From NCBI GenBank assembly GCA_034436155.1, contig DAOTVP010000026.1:1-64000 (forward strand): a stretch of DNA of 64,000 bases, read 5' to 3'. Numbering within the stretch: position 1 is the stretch's first letter; every line of letters begins with the position of its first letter. This stretch comes from GCA-2794515 sp034436155 (GTDB lineage: Bacteria; Chloroflexota; Anaerolineae; Aggregatilineales; Phototrophicaceae). This document shows, piece after piece, positions 17,276-27,138 of the stretch. The notes under the pieces were generated by a model. That model ran no database searches and was not told where the DNA came from. It saw only the letters and a program-made list of their open reading frames with translations. A program made the position numbers and the translations under genes.

Positions 17276-17311
17276 GGGTGGATTAGCATCTTTGGGTGCG
17301 TATATCCGCCC
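17276..17311 (-). repeat. Palindromic repeat, copy C (inverted orientation)
   Basis: GGGTGGAT (17276-17283) pairs with ATCCGCCC (17304-17311) with one G-T position. Read on the minus strand its interior (ATATACGCACCCAAAGATGCTAAT, given in two halves elsewhere) closely matches copy D at 23921. Confidence 0.75.
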
Positions 17312-17341
17312 TATACCTATAGTCCATAAGCAATCATTTTT

Positions 17342-19159
17342 TCACCCCTCTGCGAACATCATTTTAGAATTCTCGACATATTCCAAACTCTGATGACGGA
17401 AATAGGTATTATACAATTCTGCATAATGCCCGCCTTGTGCCATGAGCGATTCATGACTCCCCTCTTCGATGATACTCCCCTCTTTCAGGACGATAATGCG
17501 ATCAGCATCACGCACTGTACTAAGGCGGTGAGCAATCAAAATCGAGGTCGAATTTTTCAGGATGAGGTGTAACGCCTCTTGAATTTGCGACTCGGTGAAC
17601 GGGTCTACACTGGCGGTGGCTTCATCTAAAATAAAAATCGCGGGCTTTTCGAGCAACACACGCATCAGGCTCACTAGTTGGCGCTGACCCATACTCAGGC
17701 GTGCGCCACGTTCCCCAACATCAGTATCTAAGCCGTTGGGCAATGTCTCTAGCCATTCACCATGACCAACACTATAGGCAATTTCGTTAATTTCTTCATC
17801 AGTGGCATCGGGGATACCATAGCGAATATTGTCGCGCACTGTCCCGCTAAACAAGAACGGTTGCTGTGGCACAATGCCCAATCGCGCCCGATACGATTGC
17901 AAATCGAAAGTGCGAATATCCTGACCATCCACCAAAATTTGCCCATCCTGAAATTCATAAAAACGGGTGATGAGTTTAGCGATGGTGCTTTTACCTGCGC
18001 CTGTATGCCCCACAAATGCCACACTTTCGCCCTCGTGGATGGTCAAATCAAAATTTTTGAGGACGGGTTGGTCTGCTGAGTATCCAAACGTCACATTAAC
18101 AAATTCGACCTTGCCCTTAAGATGTCGGACGGGCTTGTTATCGGTTTGGATGATGGTGTTATCGGCATCAATCAACGCGAAAATGCGCTCAGTGGCGCTG
18201 AGGGCTTGCTGGAACTGACTCCACAACGCGGCGAGGTTAATAAATGGAAACCAAAAACGGTCTACACCTTGTATGAATAAAAACCATGTACCAACATCAA
18301 TATTCGCCCAATACACATGCAACGCGCTCGCATAAACCACCAGCGCAATCGCAAACCCCGCCAATCCGTTCAAAACAGGGAACACCATCGCCAAAACGAA
18401 GCCACGTCGCAAATTAATCCGATACGATTGTGTGTTGATGTCCACAAATTCATCATAAATAAATTTCTCTTTGCGGAAATTTTTGGCGACACTAATCCCC
18501 GCGACACTTTCTTGGATAGTGTCGTTGACCGCCGCCATCGCCCGCGCCCCCTGACGGGTGGCAATCCGCGCCAACCACCGAAAAAACATCGCCGCGCCAA
18601 CGATAATCGGCAATGTGCCGATGACCAACGCCGTGAGGATAACCGATTGCGAGAATAGCACCACCGTGAGCATCAACACTTGAATCAGGAGCGAAATCAC
18701 ATCGCTGGCGATGAGGATAACATCACCAAATTCTTGGGTATCGCTGGTGATACGGCTGACAATTTTGCCCGATTTATGATTATCATAAAATGCGAGGTCG
18801 CGCTCCATCGCCGCGGCGAAGGCATCTTTCCGCATCTGCGAGACGATATTCCCCACCACAAAACTGAGCAAATAACGCCGTACCCAATTCGCGCCATACT
18901 GGACGAAGGCGGCTATCAACAATACCCCCATGAGAATGAGCAACAGATCTTGGTTATTTTGCCCCAAAATCCGCACCCCATCGGCGATAAAAATCGGGAC
19001 AAGCGCCGATGTCACCGAGACGACCAAAAACCCTGCGACTGTCCATAAAACGTGTTTGCGATAGGGCTTAAAATATTGAATAATCCGTTTGAGCAGATAC
19101 GTATCAGAATATTGCCTATCGTAACTGTCTTTATCGAGTCCACCGAAAATTGCGACCAT
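17342..19159 (-). CDS. ABC transporter half-exporter (membrane and ATPase domains)
   Basis: This 605-residue type IV ABC exporter half has six membrane helices over about residues 35-330. The ATPase has Walker A GHTGAGKST near 386, a slightly altered signature LSMGQRQ near 490, Walker B FILDEATASVD with the catalytic Glu, and switch histidine in LIAHRLSTV. Likely substrates are lipids or drugs, but none is indicated. It is divergent from another ABC half gene (19316), and such pairs often form heterodimers. The start ATG 19159 follows AAGGAT. Confidence 0.92.
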   Translation of the reverse strand: MVAIFGGLDKDSYDRQYSDTYLLKRIIQYFKPYRKHVLWTVAGFLVVSVTSALVPIFIADGVRILGQNNQDLLLILMGVLLIAAFVQYGANWVRRYLLSFVVGNIVSQMRKDAFAAAMERDLAFYDNHKSGKIVSRITSDTQEFGDVILIASDVISLLIQVLMLTVVLFSQSVILTALVIGTLPIIVGAAMFFRWLARIATRQGARAMAAVNDTIQESVAGISVAKNFRKEKFIYDEFVDINTQSYRINLRRGFVLAMVFPVLNGLAGFAIALVVYASALHVYWANIDVGTWFLFIQGVDRFWFPFINLAALWSQFQQALSATERIFALIDADNTIIQTDNKPVRHLKGKVEFVNVTFGYSADQPVLKNFDLTIHEGESVAFVGHTGAGKSTIAKLITRFYEFQDGQILVDGQDIRTFDLQSYRARLGIVPQQPFLFSGTVRDNIRYGIPDATDEEINEIAYSVGHGEWLETLPNGLDTDVGERGARLSMGQRQLVSLMRVLLEKPAIFILDEATASVDPFTESQIQEALHLILKNSTSILIAHRLSTVRDADRIIVLKEGSIIEEGSHESLMAQGGHYAELYNTYFRHQSLEYVENSKMMFAEG

Positions 19160-19315
19160 ATATATCCTTTAGTTTGGACATGATACCAAAGTCATTATAA
19201 CATCTCGCATACAACCAAATGTTGCCATTTTACAACCATTCATCAAATTTTGACGTAATGCTAATGGAGTAAGGGCTAGAATTTTTTTATCGCTACAAAC
19301 AAAAGGATCTGACAC

Positions 19316-21145
19316 ATGATGCGTGTTAACAGACGACGCAGACGCAACGGGCAAAACGGCGAAAATGGAGACGAAAACGAAAATTTACCCCATGTACCCA
19401 TGCAATGGAAACGCATGATTGGTTATTTGGGCAAATATAAGCGACGGTTGGCGGTGGCAATCCTCGCCACATTGGGCAGTGCGGCGTTGAGTTTGGTATT
19501 TCCTGCGGTTATCCAGCAAGTGGTAGATTCGGCGCTCCAAGACCGTAATTTTGACCTGCTCAATCAAGTCACCCTGTTCTTATTGGCGATATTCCTCCTG
19601 CGCTCGGTGACATCCTTCTTCGAGACTTATAACCTGAATTACATCGGCGAGCGCATCATGGTGGATTTACGCACCCAACTATATGCCCACCTGAACACAC
19701 TTTCACTCGGATTTTTTGTAGAACGGCGCGTAGGTGAACTCGTCTCGCGCATGTCATCCGATGTGACCGTCATGCGGAGCGTCTTGACCGAAAATGTGAA
19801 TGTGATTTTGCAACAAACGGCGATTATGTTCGGCTCGGTGGGCATTATGTTCATCATCAACACCCGCCTGACGCTGTTCATCATCGCGCTCATCCCGATT
19901 TTGGTCGGACTAGGCTTCGTATTTGGATTTTATCTGCAACGCATCAGCACCCGCATTCAAGATGAATTGGCAGGTTCTACGGTGGTGATGGAAGAATCGT
20001 TGCAAAATATCCGCGAAGTGAAAAGTTTTGTGCGCGAAGAGTATGAAATCGGGCGGTATAACGATGCGATTAATCGGTCATTCAAAGCCGCCTTACAACT
20101 TCTGCGCGTCAATTCGGTGTTCGGTCCGTTTGTCGGATTTTTGGGCTTCGGGAGCATCGCCCTCATTTTATGGTTTGGTGGGCAAGAAGTCATCGCGGAA
20201 CGGCTCACAGGCGGGCAACTGATCAGCTTTTTATTCTACGGTGTATCGGTAGCGGGCAGTTTTGCCTCATTAGTCGAGTTATATAGCAATTTCCAAAAAG
20301 CTATCGGCGCGACCAAACGGGTCTTTCAGATTTTAGATACCCAACCCACCGTTCAAGATAAGCCCAACGCCAAAATCATGAGCGATGTGCGCGGTGAATT
20401 GACCTTCAAAGATGTGAATTTTAGTTATGATGAACGCCAACCTGTGCTGAAAAATATCAATCTCACAGTGGCAAAAGGCGAAATTTTGGCGTTGGTCGGC
20501 GCGAGTGGAGCGGGAAAATCCACGATGTTTAACCTGATACCGCGTTTTTATGACCCCACATCGGGCGAAATTTTGCTGGACGGAGTAGATTTGCGCGACA
20601 TCACCCAAGCCAGCCTACGCGAACATATCGGCATTGTGCCACAAGAGACCTTGCTATTTGGCGGGACTATCCGCGAAAATATCCGTTATGGCAAATTGGA
20701 TGCCAGCGAAGCGGACATCATCGCCGCCGCAAAAGCCGCCAACGCCCATCAATTCATCACCGAATTGCCCGATGGATATGATACGGTTGTCGGGGAACGT
20801 GGCATTAAATTGAGCGGTGGTCAACGGCAACGGGTGGCAATCGCCCGCGCCATCCTCAAAAATCCGCGTATTTTGTTGTTGGATGAAGCCACATCCAGCC
20901 TCGATAGCGAGAGCGAACAACTGGTACAAGAGGCATTATCCCGCCTGATGCAAAACCGCACCACCATTATCATCGCCCATCGATTTAGCACCGTGCGCGG
21001 GGCGAATCGCATCGCCGTTTTAGATAAGGGTGAATTGGTCGAACTCGGCACACACGATGAACTCATCGCCAAAGATGGCATCTATACCAAATTATACGAG
21101 ATGCAACTGCTTAATCCAGAAGCAGAAGTGGAGGCGCTGGCATAA
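19316..21145 (+). CDS. ABC transporter half-exporter (MsbA-like)
   Basis: This 609-residue ABC exporter half begins with a basic, Asn/Glu-rich tail of about 30 residues, followed by six membrane helices. The ATPase domain has Walker A GASGAGKST near 395, canonical signature LSGGQRQRVAI near 500, Walker B ILLLDEATSSLD and IIAHRFSTVR. All catalytic residues are intact, so it could work as a homodimer or with the divergent half at 17342-19159. Its stop overlaps the ATG of the epimerase gene by one base, showing tight co-expression. Confidence 0.92.
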   Translation: MMRVNRRRRRNGQNGENGDENENLPHVPMQWKRMIGYLGKYKRRLAVAILATLGSAALSLVFPAVIQQVVDSALQDRNFDLLNQVTLFLLAIFLLRSVTSFFETYNLNYIGERIMVDLRTQLYAHLNTLSLGFFVERRVGELVSRMSSDVTVMRSVLTENVNVILQQTAIMFGSVGIMFIINTRLTLFIIALIPILVGLGFVFGFYLQRISTRIQDELAGSTVVMEESLQNIREVKSFVREEYEIGRYNDAINRSFKAALQLLRVNSVFGPFVGFLGFGSIALILWFGGQEVIAERLTGGQLISFLFYGVSVAGSFASLVELYSNFQKAIGATKRVFQILDTQPTVQDKPNAKIMSDVRGELTFKDVNFSYDERQPVLKNINLTVAKGEILALVGASGAGKSTMFNLIPRFYDPTSGEILLDGVDLRDITQASLREHIGIVPQETLLFGGTIRENIRYGKLDASEADIIAAAKAANAHQFITELPDGYDTVVGERGIKLSGGQRQRVAIARAILKNPRILLLDEATSSLDSESEQLVQEALSRLMQNRTTIIIAHRFSTVRGANRIAVLDKGELVELGTHDELIAKDGIYTKLYEMQLLNPEAEVEALA

Positions 21146-22128
21146 TGCAAACGGTATTCGTCACAGGTGGGACAGGCTTTTTAGGTGGGGTGTTGGTCAA
21201 CACCCTATCGCAACAGGGGATAAAAATTAAGGCATTGGTCAGAAATCCGCAAAAGGGCGAGAAAATCGCCCATTTAGCGGGTGTCGAATTGATACACGGC
21301 GATTTGACTACTGACACCACATGGATGGATACTGCGTTAACTGGTGTGGATGTGGTATTTCATGTGGCGGCGGCGTTGGGGGGCAGTTTGGATGAACAAC
21401 GCCCGATTAATGTGGATGCAACCCGAAAATTAGCACTCGCCAGCGCAAAGGCGGGTGTTGGGCGCTTTGTGCATGTCAGTTCGATTGCGATTTATGGCTA
21501 TCCCCACACCCCAATCATCACCGAAGACGCGCCCTACGCCAAACCGATTCCCTATCCGTATGCCATCACCAAAGGCGAAGGTGAACTGGCGTTGATAGAT
21601 GTGGCGAAGACGCACAATCTATCGTATACGATTATCCGACCGGGCATGATTTACGGAGCGCATAGCGCCACATGGACGAAACTCGGATTTAAGATTGCCA
21701 AACGCAAACCGACTCTTTTCATCGGCAACGGGAGCGGTAAAAGCGCCCCGATTTATGTGGATGATGTGGTGGATTTGCTCATCTTATCCGCCACGCACCC
21801 CCAAGCTGATGGTCAAATTTTTAATGCCACCCCCACCCCTGCCCCGACATGGCGCGAATTTTTAGGCGAATATTCGGCATTGGTTGGACATCGGCGCTGG
21901 TTGGGCATCCCCGTGCCGATTGTATCGGCATTGATTCGTGTGATAAGTCCGTTCACACAATTGGAGATGATAAAAGGGGGTACGGGATTTTTGAAATATA
22001 TCACAGGCGATACCACCTATAGCAATCAAAAAGCGCGGGATTTGCTCGGATGGTCGCCCAAAGTATCGTTACATGACGGGATTCAAAAGTGCGTGCCTTA
22101 TCTGCGAGAAAAAGGTTTGTTAAAATAG
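21145..22128 (+). CDS. NAD(P)-dependent epimerase/dehydratase
   Basis: This 327-residue extended short-chain dehydrogenase/reductase binds NAD(P) through VTGGTGFLGG at residues 6-15. The catalytic Tyr-x-x-x-Lys is in YPYAITKGE near residue 135, with the preceding Ser in HVSSIAIYGY. The pattern fits sugar-nucleotide epimerases or 3-beta-hydroxysteroid-dehydrogenase-like enzymes; the substrate is not determined. It overlaps the preceding ABC exporter gene by one base (TAATG), so the pair may act together, for instance in making and moving a lipid-linked molecule. Confidence 0.87.
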   Translation: MQTVFVTGGTGFLGGVLVNTLSQQGIKIKALVRNPQKGEKIAHLAGVELIHGDLTTDTTWMDTALTGVDVVFHVAAALGGSLDEQRPINVDATRKLALASAKAGVGRFVHVSSIAIYGYPHTPIITEDAPYAKPIPYPYAITKGEGELALIDVAKTHNLSYTIIRPGMIYGAHSATWTKLGFKIAKRKPTLFIGNGSGKSAPIYVDDVVDLLILSATHPQADGQIFNATPTPAPTWREFLGEYSALVGHRRWLGIPVPIVSALIRVISPFTQLEMIKGGTGFLKYITGDTTYSNQKARDLLGWSPKVSLHDGIQKCVPYLREKGLLK

Positions 22129-22170
22129 AAGCTACGCAATCATTTATCACATCAGAGGATAAGGTATACC

Positions 22171-23883
22171 TTGAAACCATTAACCCGTCAAATTGCTTCG
22201 CTGGTGCGTGAAGCTATCCAAAATGCCCAAACTGCAGGCGAATTACCGCCTATCGAAATCCCAGAAATCGAAGTCAAGCCACCCCGTAAAGCCGAACAAG
22301 GCGATTACGGCGCATCGGTCGCGTTGGCGCTCGCCAAACCTGTCAAAAAAACCCCGCTAGAGGTGGCGAACATCATCGCCAAATATTTCGTCAAACCCGA
22401 TTTTATCAGCGCCGTAGAAGTCGCACCGCCCGGTTTTGTCAATGTGCGCTTCGATGAAAATTGGATTCGCACGCTCGTGACGACCCTCATCACATCGGGT
22501 GATACCTTCGGGACGCTCGACATTGGCGCAGGCAAACGCGCCCAAGTCGAATTTCTGAGCGCCAATCCCACGGGTCCTATCACCATTGGGCGCAGTCGGG
22601 GCGCGATTTTAGGCGATGCCATCGCCCGCGTGTTAGAGACCACAGGCTATGATGTAGAACGCGAATATTATTTCAATAACGCGGGCGCACAAATGCGAAA
22701 TTTGGGCGAAAGTTTGCGGATTCGCTATCTACAAGAACTCGGTCAGACTATCGAAATCCCCGACATGGAGAAATTTTATCAGGGTGAATATCTAATCGAT
22801 TACGCCAAAGACCTGATTGCCGAAAAAGGCGATTCGCTCAAAGATGAGGATTGGCAACCCTTCAAAGAATACGCCGAAAAGCGCATGTTCGATTGGATTA
22901 AAGAGACGTGTGAGCGCATTGGCATCCGTCATGATGTGTTCTTCAACGAAAACACGTTGTATGATACGGGTGCGGTCTGGAAAGTATTAGAAGAACTGCA
23001 AGAACGTGGCTATATCTATACATCCGTCACCCGTGAAGGCGAAACCGACCAAGAAGTCATCGCCAAGAGTGCCAATCTCAAACCCGCGCAATGGTTCAGA
23101 AGCACGCAATTCGGCGATGATGAAGACCGTGTGGTCGTCAAAAGCAATGGCGAGCCGACTTATACCCTGCCCGATATTGCCTATCATGTCAATAAAATTG
23201 AGCGTGGGTTTGACCTGTTGGTGAATGTTTTAGGCGCAGACCATTTCACCCAAGCCCAAGTCGTGCGGATGGGTGTAGAAGCTCTCGGATACGACCCTAA
23301 ACCGATTAAGGTGGTGCATGTGCAAATGGTGAGCGTAGTGCGCGATGGCAAACCGTTCAAAGGCAGTACACGGCGCGGGATTTTTGATACGCTAGATGAA
23401 CTGATCGACCTCACCAGCGCCGATGCGATTCGCTATTTTTTGCTCCAACGCAGTCCCGATTCGCAACTGAAATTCGATATTAACGTGGCGGTCTCTCAGA
23501 GCAACGAAAATCCCGTGTATTATATCCAATACGCCCATGTGCGGTGTTCGGGAATTCTGCGCGAGGCAGAAGCGCGTGGTGTGAGCATAGACGGCGCAGA
23601 TTTATCATTACTCGGCGTGGAAGAACTCAATTTCCTGCGTAAGTGTTTGGAATTCCCCGATGTGATGCAAACCGCCAGCGATAATCTGACACCGCATACC
23701 ATCGCCTTTTACGCGCTCGAACTCGCCAATGCCTTCCATCCGATGTATGACCGTGTGCGGGCATTCGCCGATGGCATAGACCCCAACGTGCAAAAAGCGC
23801 GTCTGGCATTTTATATGGCGACCAAAGCCATGTTTAAGCGCGTCCTGACGGTTTTAGGCATGACCACCCCAGAACGCATGTGA
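22171..23883 (+). CDS. argS: Arginyl-tRNA synthetase with altered HIGH and KMSK motifs
   Basis: This 570-residue class Ia synthetase charges tRNA-Arg. It has the N-terminal Arg-S additional domain, the catalytic block AQVEFLSANPTGP and a DALR anticodon-binding domain ending with the typical PERM. Unusually, the HIGH motif reads T138-I139-G140-R141, so both histidines are replaced, and the KMSK region reads FKGSTRRG (K397-G403). The start is TTG 22171 after GAGGATAAGG. It lies 42 bp after the epimerase gene. No second argS is in the window. The protein is full length with no frameshift, so it is probably functional, but motif loss makes this worth testing. Confidence 0.92.
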   Translation: MKPLTRQIASLVREAIQNAQTAGELPPIEIPEIEVKPPRKAEQGDYGASVALALAKPVKKTPLEVANIIAKYFVKPDFISAVEVAPPGFVNVRFDENWIRTLVTTLITSGDTFGTLDIGAGKRAQVEFLSANPTGPITIGRSRGAILGDAIARVLETTGYDVEREYYFNNAGAQMRNLGESLRIRYLQELGQTIEIPDMEKFYQGEYLIDYAKDLIAEKGDSLKDEDWQPFKEYAEKRMFDWIKETCERIGIRHDVFFNENTLYDTGAVWKVLEELQERGYIYTSVTREGETDQEVIAKSANLKPAQWFRSTQFGDDEDRVVVKSNGEPTYTLPDIAYHVNKIERGFDLLVNVLGADHFTQAQVVRMGVEALGYDPKPIKVVHVQMVSVVRDGKPFKGSTRRGIFDTLDELIDLTSADAIRYFLLQRSPDSQLKFDINVAVSQSNENPVYYIQYAHVRCSGILREAEARGVSIDGADLSLLGVEELNFLRKCLEFPDVMQTASDNLTPHTIAFYALELANAFHPMYDRVRAFADGIDPNVQKARLAFYMATKAMFKRVLTVLGMTTPERM

Positions 23884-23920
23884 AACAAATTTGCATGGTA
23901 TGGCGTAATATGAAGTATGA

Positions 23921-23956
23921 TGGCGGATATACGCACCTAACGATGCTAATCCGCCA
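23921..23956 (+). repeat. Palindromic repeat, copy D (ATATACGC...GCTAAT core)
   Basis: TGGCGGAT (23921-23928) pairs perfectly with ATCCGCCA (23949-23956), enclosing ATACGCACCTAACGATGCTA. It matches the reverse complement of copy C 6.6 kb away. A second small hairpin of the GCGTGC/GCACGTCC type follows near 23972-23991. The 204-bp gap between argS and the M16 protease gene otherwise shows no gene. Confidence 0.75.
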
Positions 23957-24087
23957 GTGCAGTTTCGTGTACAGGCGTGCTTCTGCACGTCCTATTATCA
24001 CCCACATCGCAACCAATCAGTAGACATGACCCCAATTTTGCACTAAACTGAAATTGTTCGTTCAAAAAAATTTGAAAGGTGAATTGA

Positions 24088-26997
24088 ATGACGCAACAAT
24101 ATGGTTTTGAATTGATTAAAGAAACAACTATTCCAGAAATTAACAGCAAAGCAAAAGTTTTCCGTCACATCAAAACAGGGGCAGAAGTCGTCTCGCTCGA
24201 AAACGATGATGAAAATAAATGTTTTGGCATCACCTTCATCACCCCACCACCCGATGACACGGGCTTACCGCACATCATGGAACATTCGGTACTGTGTGGG
24301 TCACGCAAATATCCTAGCAAAGATCCATTTTTTGAATTGGTCAAAGGCTCACTTGCTACATTCATCAACGCCATGACATTCTCAGATAAAACAGTGTATC
24401 CTGTCGCCAGCCAAAACACCAAAGATTTTTATAATTTGGTGGATGTGTATCTGGATGCGGTGTTTCATCCCAACATCACGCCCGATACGCTCAAACAAGA
24501 GGGGTGGCATTACGATATGGAATCGGCGGATGGCGAGATGGTGTATAAAGGTGTCGTCTTTAACGAGATGAAAGGTTTTTATTCATCACCCGACCAAGTG
24601 CTATATCTCGAAACAGGCACCAGCCTGTTCCCTGATAATTTGTATGGCGCAAATTCGGGTGGCAATCCACAAGCTATCCCCAATTTGACTTACGAACAAT
24701 TTAAGGCATTCCACGAAACCTACTATCATCCCTCCAATGCGCGAATTTTCTTCTATGGTGATGATAATCCAGAAGAACGCCTGAAATTACTCGATAGCTA
24801 TCTGAATGAATTTGAGCGCAAAGACATGCCCAATCCATTTGCACCCCACCCTGAATTTAGCGAACCGCGCCGCGTCACCATCCCGTTTGATGCGGGCGAA
24901 GATGCCGATGGCAAAGCGTTGGTCACAGTCAACTGGGCATTGCCAGACCCGCTCAATGTAGAACGCACGATGTCGTTACAAGTGTTGTATCAAATCCTGC
25001 TCGGCTCGCCCGCCTCGCCATTGTATAAAGCCTTGCTCGATTCTGAATTGGGCGAAGATATTGCGGGCTTAGGCTTAGATACCGATGCCTACCAGATGAT
25101 TTTTTCGACTGGGATGCGTGGCGTAGCGTTAGAAGATGCGGGTAAAGTCGAAGAAACCATCCTCGAAACCCTGCACAATTTGGTCAAAGACGGCATAGAT
25201 CCGATGGAGATCGAAGCCGCCATGAACACCTACGAATTTTCGTTGCGCGAATATAACACAGGTGGATTCCCGCGTGGGTTGGCGATGATGTTCACCAGTT
25301 TGTCATCGTGGCTGTATGGCGGAGACCCGCTCGCGCCCCTCTCTTACGAATCCACCCTCGCCAGCATCAAACAAAAATTGGCGCATGATAAACACTATTT
25401 TGAAAAATTGATTGATGACTATCTGCTCAAGAATCATCATCGCTCGACTATTTTGCTCGAACCCGATCGAGAATATCGCAAACGCCTCGAAGCGCAAGAA
25501 CGCGCCCGTCTGGATGCGTATCGCGCCACCCTGAGCGATAAAGACATCGAAGCGATTGTCGCCGAGACCCATCGCCTACGCCAAAATCAAGAAGCGCCCG
25601 ATGACCCCGAAGCCATCGCCAAATTGCCCTTCCTCAAATTATCCGATTTAGACCGCCAAAGTCGCAACTTCCCCATCGAAGTCAGTCAAAATAATGGCGC
25701 GACCATCGTCTATCACGATATTTTCAGCAACGGCATCACCTATTTCGATTTAGGCTTCGACCTGCAAACCATCCCGCAAAACCTCATCCCCTATCTGGGA
25801 TTATTCGGGACGGTATTGCTGGAAATGGGTACGGAGCAAGAAGATTTCGTCCGCCTGACGCAACGCATCGGCAGTAAAACGGGTGGCATCAGCACCAGCA
25901 CTGTTGCCACCGAAAAATATGACCGTTCTGGTAGCGCCTTGTGGATGTTCCTCCGCGCCAAAGGCACACAAGCCCAAAATGAGGATATGTTGGCTATCCT
26001 GAGCGATATTTTGCTCACGCTCAAATTGGATGATAAAGACCGCTTTAAGCAAATTGTCCTGACCGAAAAAGCCAGCACCGAAGCCCGCCTTGTCCCTGCA
26101 GGTCACATGATGGTCGCCTCGCGCTTGGGGTCACATTTCACGCTGTCGGGTTGGGTGCACGAACAAATGGGTGGCATCAGTTACCTGTTCTTCTTACGCG
26201 AATTGGCGAATCGGATTGATACCGATTGGGCTGGTGTATTAGCCGATCTCGATTCGCTCCGCAAGCACCTCATCAACCGCGAGACGATGATTTGCAATAT
26301 CACCCTCGACGCGCCAAATTGGGATAAATTCCAACCCAAACTCGAAGCCTTCATCCGTGCGATGCCATCCAACGGCGCACAAAAAGCCACATGGACACCC
26401 CTCCATCCATCCGACCACGAAGGGTTATCTATCCCCGCGCAAGTGAATTATGTTGGTAAGGCGGGTAATCTGTATGATGCCGGATTCGAGATGCACGGCG
26501 CGATACATGTTGCCATCAACTACCTGCGGATTGATTACCTGCTCAATCGGATTCGGATTCAAGGCGGGGCATATGGCGCATTCGCCAGTTTCGACCCCGC
26601 TTCGGGCATATTCGGATATGGCTCGTATCGTGACCCGAATTTGCTCCGCACATTGGACGTGTATGATGCCACCGCCGACTTTTTACGCGGTCAAACGCTC
26701 AGCGATGATGAATTGACCAAGAATATCATCGGCGTAATTGGCGATTTCGACCCCTATCTATTGCCCGATGCCAAAGGGTATACCTCGCTAAACCGTTATT
26801 TGGTCAATATCAGCGATGAACAACGCCAAAAAATCCGTGACCAAGTGTTAAGTACCACCAATGCCGACCTGAAAAAAGTCGCCGATGCGCTCGAAGCGGT
26901 CAAAAATGGGCATATCGTCGTCTTAGGCTCGAAAGATGCCATCGCCAAAGCCAATTCTGAACGGGGCAATTTCTTGAAGGTCACGCCAATTCTATAA
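24088..26997 (+). CDS. M16C (presequence-protease-like) zinc metalloprotease
   Basis: This 969-residue insulinase-clan peptidase has the inverted zinc motif H62-I63-M64-E65-H66 (GLPHIMEHSVLCG) and the third ligand E160 in VVFNEMKGFYSSP. The length and the LCGSRKYPSKDPFF block are typical of M16C, which folds as two half-clams and degrades short peptides. The second half lacks a zinc motif, as expected. No signal peptide is seen, so it is likely cytoplasmic. AAAGG lies upstream of ATG. A hairpin follows its stop at 27052-27073. Confidence 0.93.
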   Translation: MTQQYGFELIKETTIPEINSKAKVFRHIKTGAEVVSLENDDENKCFGITFITPPPDDTGLPHIMEHSVLCGSRKYPSKDPFFELVKGSLATFINAMTFSDKTVYPVASQNTKDFYNLVDVYLDAVFHPNITPDTLKQEGWHYDMESADGEMVYKGVVFNEMKGFYSSPDQVLYLETGTSLFPDNLYGANSGGNPQAIPNLTYEQFKAFHETYYHPSNARIFFYGDDNPEERLKLLDSYLNEFERKDMPNPFAPHPEFSEPRRVTIPFDAGEDADGKALVTVNWALPDPLNVERTMSLQVLYQILLGSPASPLYKALLDSELGEDIAGLGLDTDAYQMIFSTGMRGVALEDAGKVEETILETLHNLVKDGIDPMEIEAAMNTYEFSLREYNTGGFPRGLAMMFTSLSSWLYGGDPLAPLSYESTLASIKQKLAHDKHYFEKLIDDYLLKNHHRSTILLEPDREYRKRLEAQERARLDAYRATLSDKDIEAIVAETHRLRQNQEAPDDPEAIAKLPFLKLSDLDRQSRNFPIEVSQNNGATIVYHDIFSNGITYFDLGFDLQTIPQNLIPYLGLFGTVLLEMGTEQEDFVRLTQRIGSKTGGISTSTVATEKYDRSGSALWMFLRAKGTQAQNEDMLAILSDILLTLKLDDKDRFKQIVLTEKASTEARLVPAGHMMVASRLGSHFTLSGWVHEQMGGISYLFFLRELANRIDTDWAGVLADLDSLRKHLINRETMICNITLDAPNWDKFQPKLEAFIRAMPSNGAQKATWTPLHPSDHEGLSIPAQVNYVGKAGNLYDAGFEMHGAIHVAINYLRIDYLLNRIRIQGGAYGAFASFDPASGIFGYGSYRDPNLLRTLDVYDATADFLRGQTLSDDELTKNIIGVIGDFDPYLLPDAKGYTSLNRYLVNISDEQRQKIRDQVLSTTNADLKKVADALEAVKNGHIVVLGSKDAIAKANSERGNFLKVTPIL

Positions 26998-27051
26998 ATG
27001 GTTATTGCACCACGATTAGGCATGATATATCATCCGTATACAAACAACCAT

Positions 27052-27073
27052 AGGGCGCACAGTGTTGCGCCCT
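27052..27073 (+). terminator. Hairpin terminator after the M16C gene
   Basis: AGGGCGCA (27052-27059) and TGCGCCCT (27066-27073) form an 8-bp stem around CAGTGT, followed by TGCTAATTTTCG. Upstream at about 27022-27033 is a separate perfect palindrome, ATGATATATCAT. Confidence 0.55.
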
Positions 27074-27097
27074 TGCTAATTTTCGTTCAATCCGTAG

Positions 27098-27117
27098 GGA
27101 CATGATACATCATGTCC
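27098..27117 (+). repeat. Short hairpin upstream of dcd
   Basis: GGACATGA (27098-27105) and TCATGTCC (27110-27117) form an 8-bp stem with a TACA loop, about 20 nt before the dcd start. It also contains an ATG at 27112 in the dcd frame. Its form resembles other intergenic hairpins of the window and it would lie in the dcd leader RNA. Confidence 0.55.
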
Positions 27118-27138
27118 ACGCAACAAGGGAGCATGTGC

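Noticed and set aside
17135..17311. Three spaced palindromes considered as a CRISPR array
   Set aside because: Units differ in arms, orientation and spacing, and there are no cas genes.
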